Virus record (IMG/VR): IMGVR_UViG_3300045118_000528
Span: 1-40,200 of that record
Reading direction: 5' to 3' (one strand)
DNA: 40,200 bases
DNA from: a virus
Numbering within the stretch: position 1 is the first letter of the stretch; each line of letters begins with the position of its first letter. The notes beneath the pieces were generated by a model. That model did no database searches. It was not told the origin of the DNA and saw only the letters and a program-made list of their open reading frames with translations. Of the stretch, positions 38,290 through 40,200 are shown one piece after another. The translations under genes were made by a program, and so were the position numbers.

Positions 38290-38808
38290 CTAATTCCCGT
38301 TCCCGCTCGACCCCAAATCCGCAGGTATAACCGGTAGACTCTCCTCGCCTTTTAATTGGAGTTCCTCCTTGGTCGGCCTGACCATGCCTGGGAAACTAAG
38401 AATAAAAGTCGCGCCCTGGGTAGATATGCCGCGCAATTCTCTCTGCTCCTTTGTGGCATTTACTATCGAAGTTAAGGCCCCTTCACGGCTTTTTATAACC
38501 GCATTGGGCAAGTCCCGAAAAACCGCCTGGACACCCTCTTCTAATTGTCTTTGGCGGGCGACATTCCACTCGACATTAGTCAAATCGAGTTTCTCCATCG
38601 CCTTCAAGCGTATCCTATCCCGCTTTTCCGCCCAATCCTCCCTCTTCGCTAACTGCTGGATTGTCTTATGATGTCTACCTAGTTGTTTGCCAATGTCCTC
38701 AAAATACCACCCTTTGCAATACAAATCATAGGCTTGTATCTTTTCCTTCTCGCTCATGCGCGGAGATTTATACAAATTTACTGGCGGTATATTTAATAAA
38801 TCTGACAT
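38290..38808 (-). CDS. terS: Terminase small subunit (172 aa)
   Basis: First gene of the late operon. Residues 18-60 (MSEKEKIQAYDLYCKGWYFE, IGKQLGRHHKTIQQLAKRED) form a helix-turn-helix for the packaging site, followed by a helical oligomerisation region (EWNVARQRQLEEGVQAVFRD). The C-terminus is acidic and Pro/Gly-rich. The start ATG 38808 lacks a close ribosome site. AGGAGG is present 24-31 bases upstream and instead serves an 11-codon GTG frame (38793-38828) overlapping the start, so translational coupling is likely. TerL follows after one gene. Confidence 0.8.
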   Translation of the reverse strand: MSDLLNIPPVNLYKSPRMSEKEKIQAYDLYCKGWYFEDIGKQLGRHHKTIQQLAKREDWAEKRDRIRLKAMEKLDLTNVEWNVARQRQLEEGVQAVFRDLPNAVIKSREGALTSIVNATKEQRELRGISTQGATFILSFPGMVRPTKEELQLKGEESLPVIPADLGSSGNGN

Positions 38809-38903
38809 CTATGTTTAATTCTTCCCACAATATCCTCCTCTATTTTTCCCCGCTTCTTCGTTACATTCGCATAAATTGCAGGGAAATATCTTGAAAATAC
38901 TGC

Positions 38904-38932
38904 TTGATTGGGGGAACATAACGTGGTAAAAT
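38904..38932 (+). promoter_or_regulatory. Candidate promoter for small plus-strand genes
   Basis: TTGATT (38904-38909) and TAAAAT (38927-38932), 17 bases apart, sit in the divergent gap between terS and the gene at 38979. Predicted start near 38940 leaves a leader with GGGAGACGGAG ahead of ATG 38979. No equally good minus-strand promoter was found in this gap, although the late operon must start nearby. Confidence 0.6.
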
Positions 38933-38978
38933 TCTGCTTCAGTGGAATAAATCAAGGGAGACGGAGCAAACAAAAGAA

Positions 38979-39155
38979 ATGCCGCGCCTTCGTTATGTAA
39001 CCAAAAAAGAAGTCTTAGCCTACCTGAAGAGCCTCCAGCCCACCGGCGAACCCTTTCCGCCGATAACGCGTTATGTTCTTAGGAAGATATTGACTATCAT
39101 AATGCGCCTTGGGCCCGCGAAATATAAAATGCCGGAAAGTAAAGAAAAAGAATAA
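38979..39155 (+). CDS. Small basic protein (58 aa)
   Basis: A 58-codon frame starting ATG 38979 after GGGAGACGGAG; it is shorter than the usual 60-codon cut-off, yet fits exactly between promoter and the next gene. The sequence has VTKKEVLAYLKSLQPTG, a mid-protein ITRYVLRKILTIIMRL helix and a basic C-terminus. It is probably helical and nucleic-acid or membrane associated. Function unknown. Confidence 0.5.
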   Translation: MPRLRYVTKKEVLAYLKSLQPTGEPFPPITRYVLRKILTIIMRLGPAKYKMPESKEKE

Positions 39156-39160
39156 ATAAA

Positions 39161-39349
39161 ATGCCTGTCTATGAATACGAATGCTCAAAATGCAGTTATT
39201 TTGTTTCGATTCTTACAATAGACCCCGATGAGTCATGGCCCTTCTGCCCCAAATGCTTTCCTAAGAAAATTCCCCTAAATCGTCTTGTTTCCGCCGTCTC
39301 TGTCCACTTCAAAGGCCCTGGATTTACGAAATCAATACCAGAGAAATAG
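39161..39349 (+). CDS. FmdB-like zinc-ribbon protein (62 aa)
   Basis: Sequence MPVYEYECSKCSYF is the signature start of FmdB-type putative regulatory proteins, with zinc ribbon C8-x2-C11 and C29-x2-C32. A strand-rich tail (NRLVSAVSVHFKGPGFTKS) also matches. In bacteria such proteins are often uncharacterised; in phages they may be transcription-related. ATG 39161 follows AAAGAATAAATAAA with no strong ribosome site and lies six bases after the previous stop. Confidence 0.75.
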   Translation: MPVYEYECSKCSYFVSILTIDPDESWPFCPKCFPKKIPLNRLVSAVSVHFKGPGFTKSIPEK

Positions 39350-39361
39350 CATGGAGAACGC

Positions 39362-39649
39362 TTGAAACCCCACACCTATAAAACCCTCCGCAAAGACTAC
39401 TATGGCAAAAAATACCCCTGGAACGGTTCCTGCCCCGCCTGCGGCTCCGATAACCAATCTACCTGCCTCCACGATACCGGCTTCTCTACCCTCTGCCATA
39501 ACTGCCGCGACCACGAATGCCACCACGAGCAAAAAAGAAATCGCACCTCCCACCGCTCCAATAGCCTCTGGACTTCCCTCCGCAAACCCCGCCTAACCCA
39601 CAAACCCCACCCCACTATTGCCCCTTGCTCCGGCCTCCCCCCCAAATAA
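39362..39649 (+). CDS. Putative zinc-ribbon protein with TTG start (95 aa)
   Basis: The frame begins at TTG 39362 after GCATGGAGAACGC. Cysteines 24 and 27 (CPACGSDN) and 45 and 48 (CHNC), with C35 and C53, give a DksA/primase-like zinc ribbon, unlikely by chance. The C-terminal third is Pro/Arg/Ser-rich and may be spurious. Another frame (39402-39596) begins with ATG but is only Pro/Ala/Thr low complexity. Probably real to at least residue 55; function unknown. Confidence 0.45.
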   Translation: MKPHTYKTLRKDYYGKKYPWNGSCPACGSDNQSTCLHDTGFSTLCHNCRDHECHHEQKRNRTSHRSNSLWTSLRKPRLTHKPHPTIAPCSGLPPK

Positions 39650-39815
39650 ACCCTCAGCCTCCCTCCACAATACCCCACTTTATGAGGAAAAGAAGGGCTC
39701 TACGCCACGCAAACCAAAAAGTAATACCTACCCACCACCCCAAATCCGAAACGCGATTCTAGACCCTCTCAGACGGATTTTCTGGATAAGGAAAATTATC
39801 GGGGAGGATATACGC
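39650..39815. other. C/A-rich gap, no supported gene
   Basis: A frame at 39618-39821 and a 26-codon frame starting ATG 39682 are open but have poor start signals. The TTG-initiated frame ends in a basic, hydrophobic C-terminus (RRIFWIRKIIGEDIRK) and could be coding. I make no firm call. Confidence 0.3.
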
Positions 39816-39942
39816 AAATAAAAGCGGCCGCACCCCCCCCCTATACCCCGGCCTTGGGCTAGGCCTGGGTTTTGGGCTACCACACTCCACGACCCTACCC
39901 CTGACCAGGCTCAAGAGTCATTATCCAGGTAGCCTGGCATAC
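39816..39942. repeat. Exact 127-bp direct repeat, right copy
   Basis: Base-for-base copy of 1-127 in the same orientation. It lies 258 bases before the window end rather than at the end. If the genome is circular, the unit would be positions 1-39815. Confidence 0.95.
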
Positions 39943-40200
39943 TCGACCGCGCTGGTCGTCTTGCCCCCTTTGTGCGCTTAAGAAGACAAAATCCCCCTTT
40001 TGGGCTGGATTGGGAGGCATTAGAGACATGCCCGTAGGTTGGCTGGACACAGATTGGATACATAATATCATTTATCGGACACTCTCAAGCGTGGGCTCGA
40101 CATTATCAGAACTTAGTGATGGCTATCACAAAGTTGAGGCGCGAGCGGTCGGGGTGGGGAGGAACGGATACCTACGCTCGTCTGAATGGAGGATGAGGGA
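39943..40200. other. Variant of the sequence that follows the left repeat
   Basis: Related to 128-464 with the same two islands but different spacing and base changes. It is not coding by indel pattern. It may represent a second allele of the same locus from a related phage in the sample, or a genuine second terminal copy. The two islands are at 40051-40093 and 40136-40183. Confidence 0.6.

Noticed and set aside
39402-39596. Pro/Ala/Thr-rich ATG frame
   Set aside because: Low complexity and overlaps the zinc-ribbon frame, which has a better motif.
1-40200. Prophage or temperate phage
   Set aside because: No integrase, attachment core or repressor/Cro-type divergent pair was found.

Overview
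The window looks like a nearly complete genome of a tailed, double-stranded DNA bacteriophage of about 39.8 kb. It carries a terminase pair, portal, scaffold-like protein, major capsid protein, head-tail adaptor, large tail protein, tail fibre and an endolysin/holin cassette. There are three ejection-type proteins but no tape measure, sheath or tail tube, so a short-tailed (podovirus-like) particle is the best guess. I see no integrase, excisionase or clear phage repressor, no rRNA or tRNA, and no phage DNA or RNA polymerase. It therefore appears to be a lytic phage that relies on host polymerases. Sigma70-like promoters, AGGAGG-type ribosome binding sites and a lipobox lipoprotein point to a bacterial host, probably Gram-negative and uncultured; the sequence does not name it. 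The first 127 bases recur exactly at 39816-39942, so the molecule is probably circular or circularly permuted with a unit length of 39,815 bp. The last 258 bases resemble, but do not equal, the sequence after the first copy.

Layout. (1) 1-825: a gene-free, G/C-tract-rich region with the repeat, conserved islands, an inverted repeat and a strong promoter at 750-778. (2) 826-4572, plus strand: small early genes, mostly unknown, including a ribbon-helix-helix-like protein, Cys-rich proteins and an Ala/Ser/Trp-repeat protein. They are interrupted at 2507-3040 by a terminator and unusually strong RNA hairpins. (3) 4569-10708, plus: recombination and replication, with a Cas4-like PD-(D/E)XK nuclease, a Bet/RecT annealing protein, a winged-helix protein, a replication-organiser-like protein, a radical-SAM-like DUF5131 protein and a RusA resolvase. 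(4) 10698-13307, plus: an 869-residue protein with a Cys knuckle, three PKD domains and a beta-helix. (5) 13488-22134, minus: metallophosphoesterase, DUF4406 protein, a non-coding structured interval, lysis genes and ejection proteins. (6) 22198-23322, plus: a lone sialidase-like lipoprotein with its own promoter, antisense to the late operon. (7) 23338-38808, minus: tail fibre, tail, adaptor, a five-gene insert rich in glycan-type enzymes, capsid, scaffold, portal and terminase. (8) 38904-39649, plus: a divergent promoter and three small genes, two with zinc-ribbon motifs.

How it may work. Early plus-strand transcription yields regulators and a nuclease/annealing/resolvase set for recombination-dependent replication. 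Late minus-strand transcription starts near the terminase genes and runs through packaging, head, tail, ejection and lysis genes toward 13.5 kb. The most distinctive content is an embedded virion-glycosylation-like cassette (two GT-A glycosyltransferases, a SAM methyltransferase and an MptE/DUF115-like protein), together with the sialidase-like lipoprotein and several strong unexplained RNA structures. Functions are inferred from motifs read by eye; no database search was possible.
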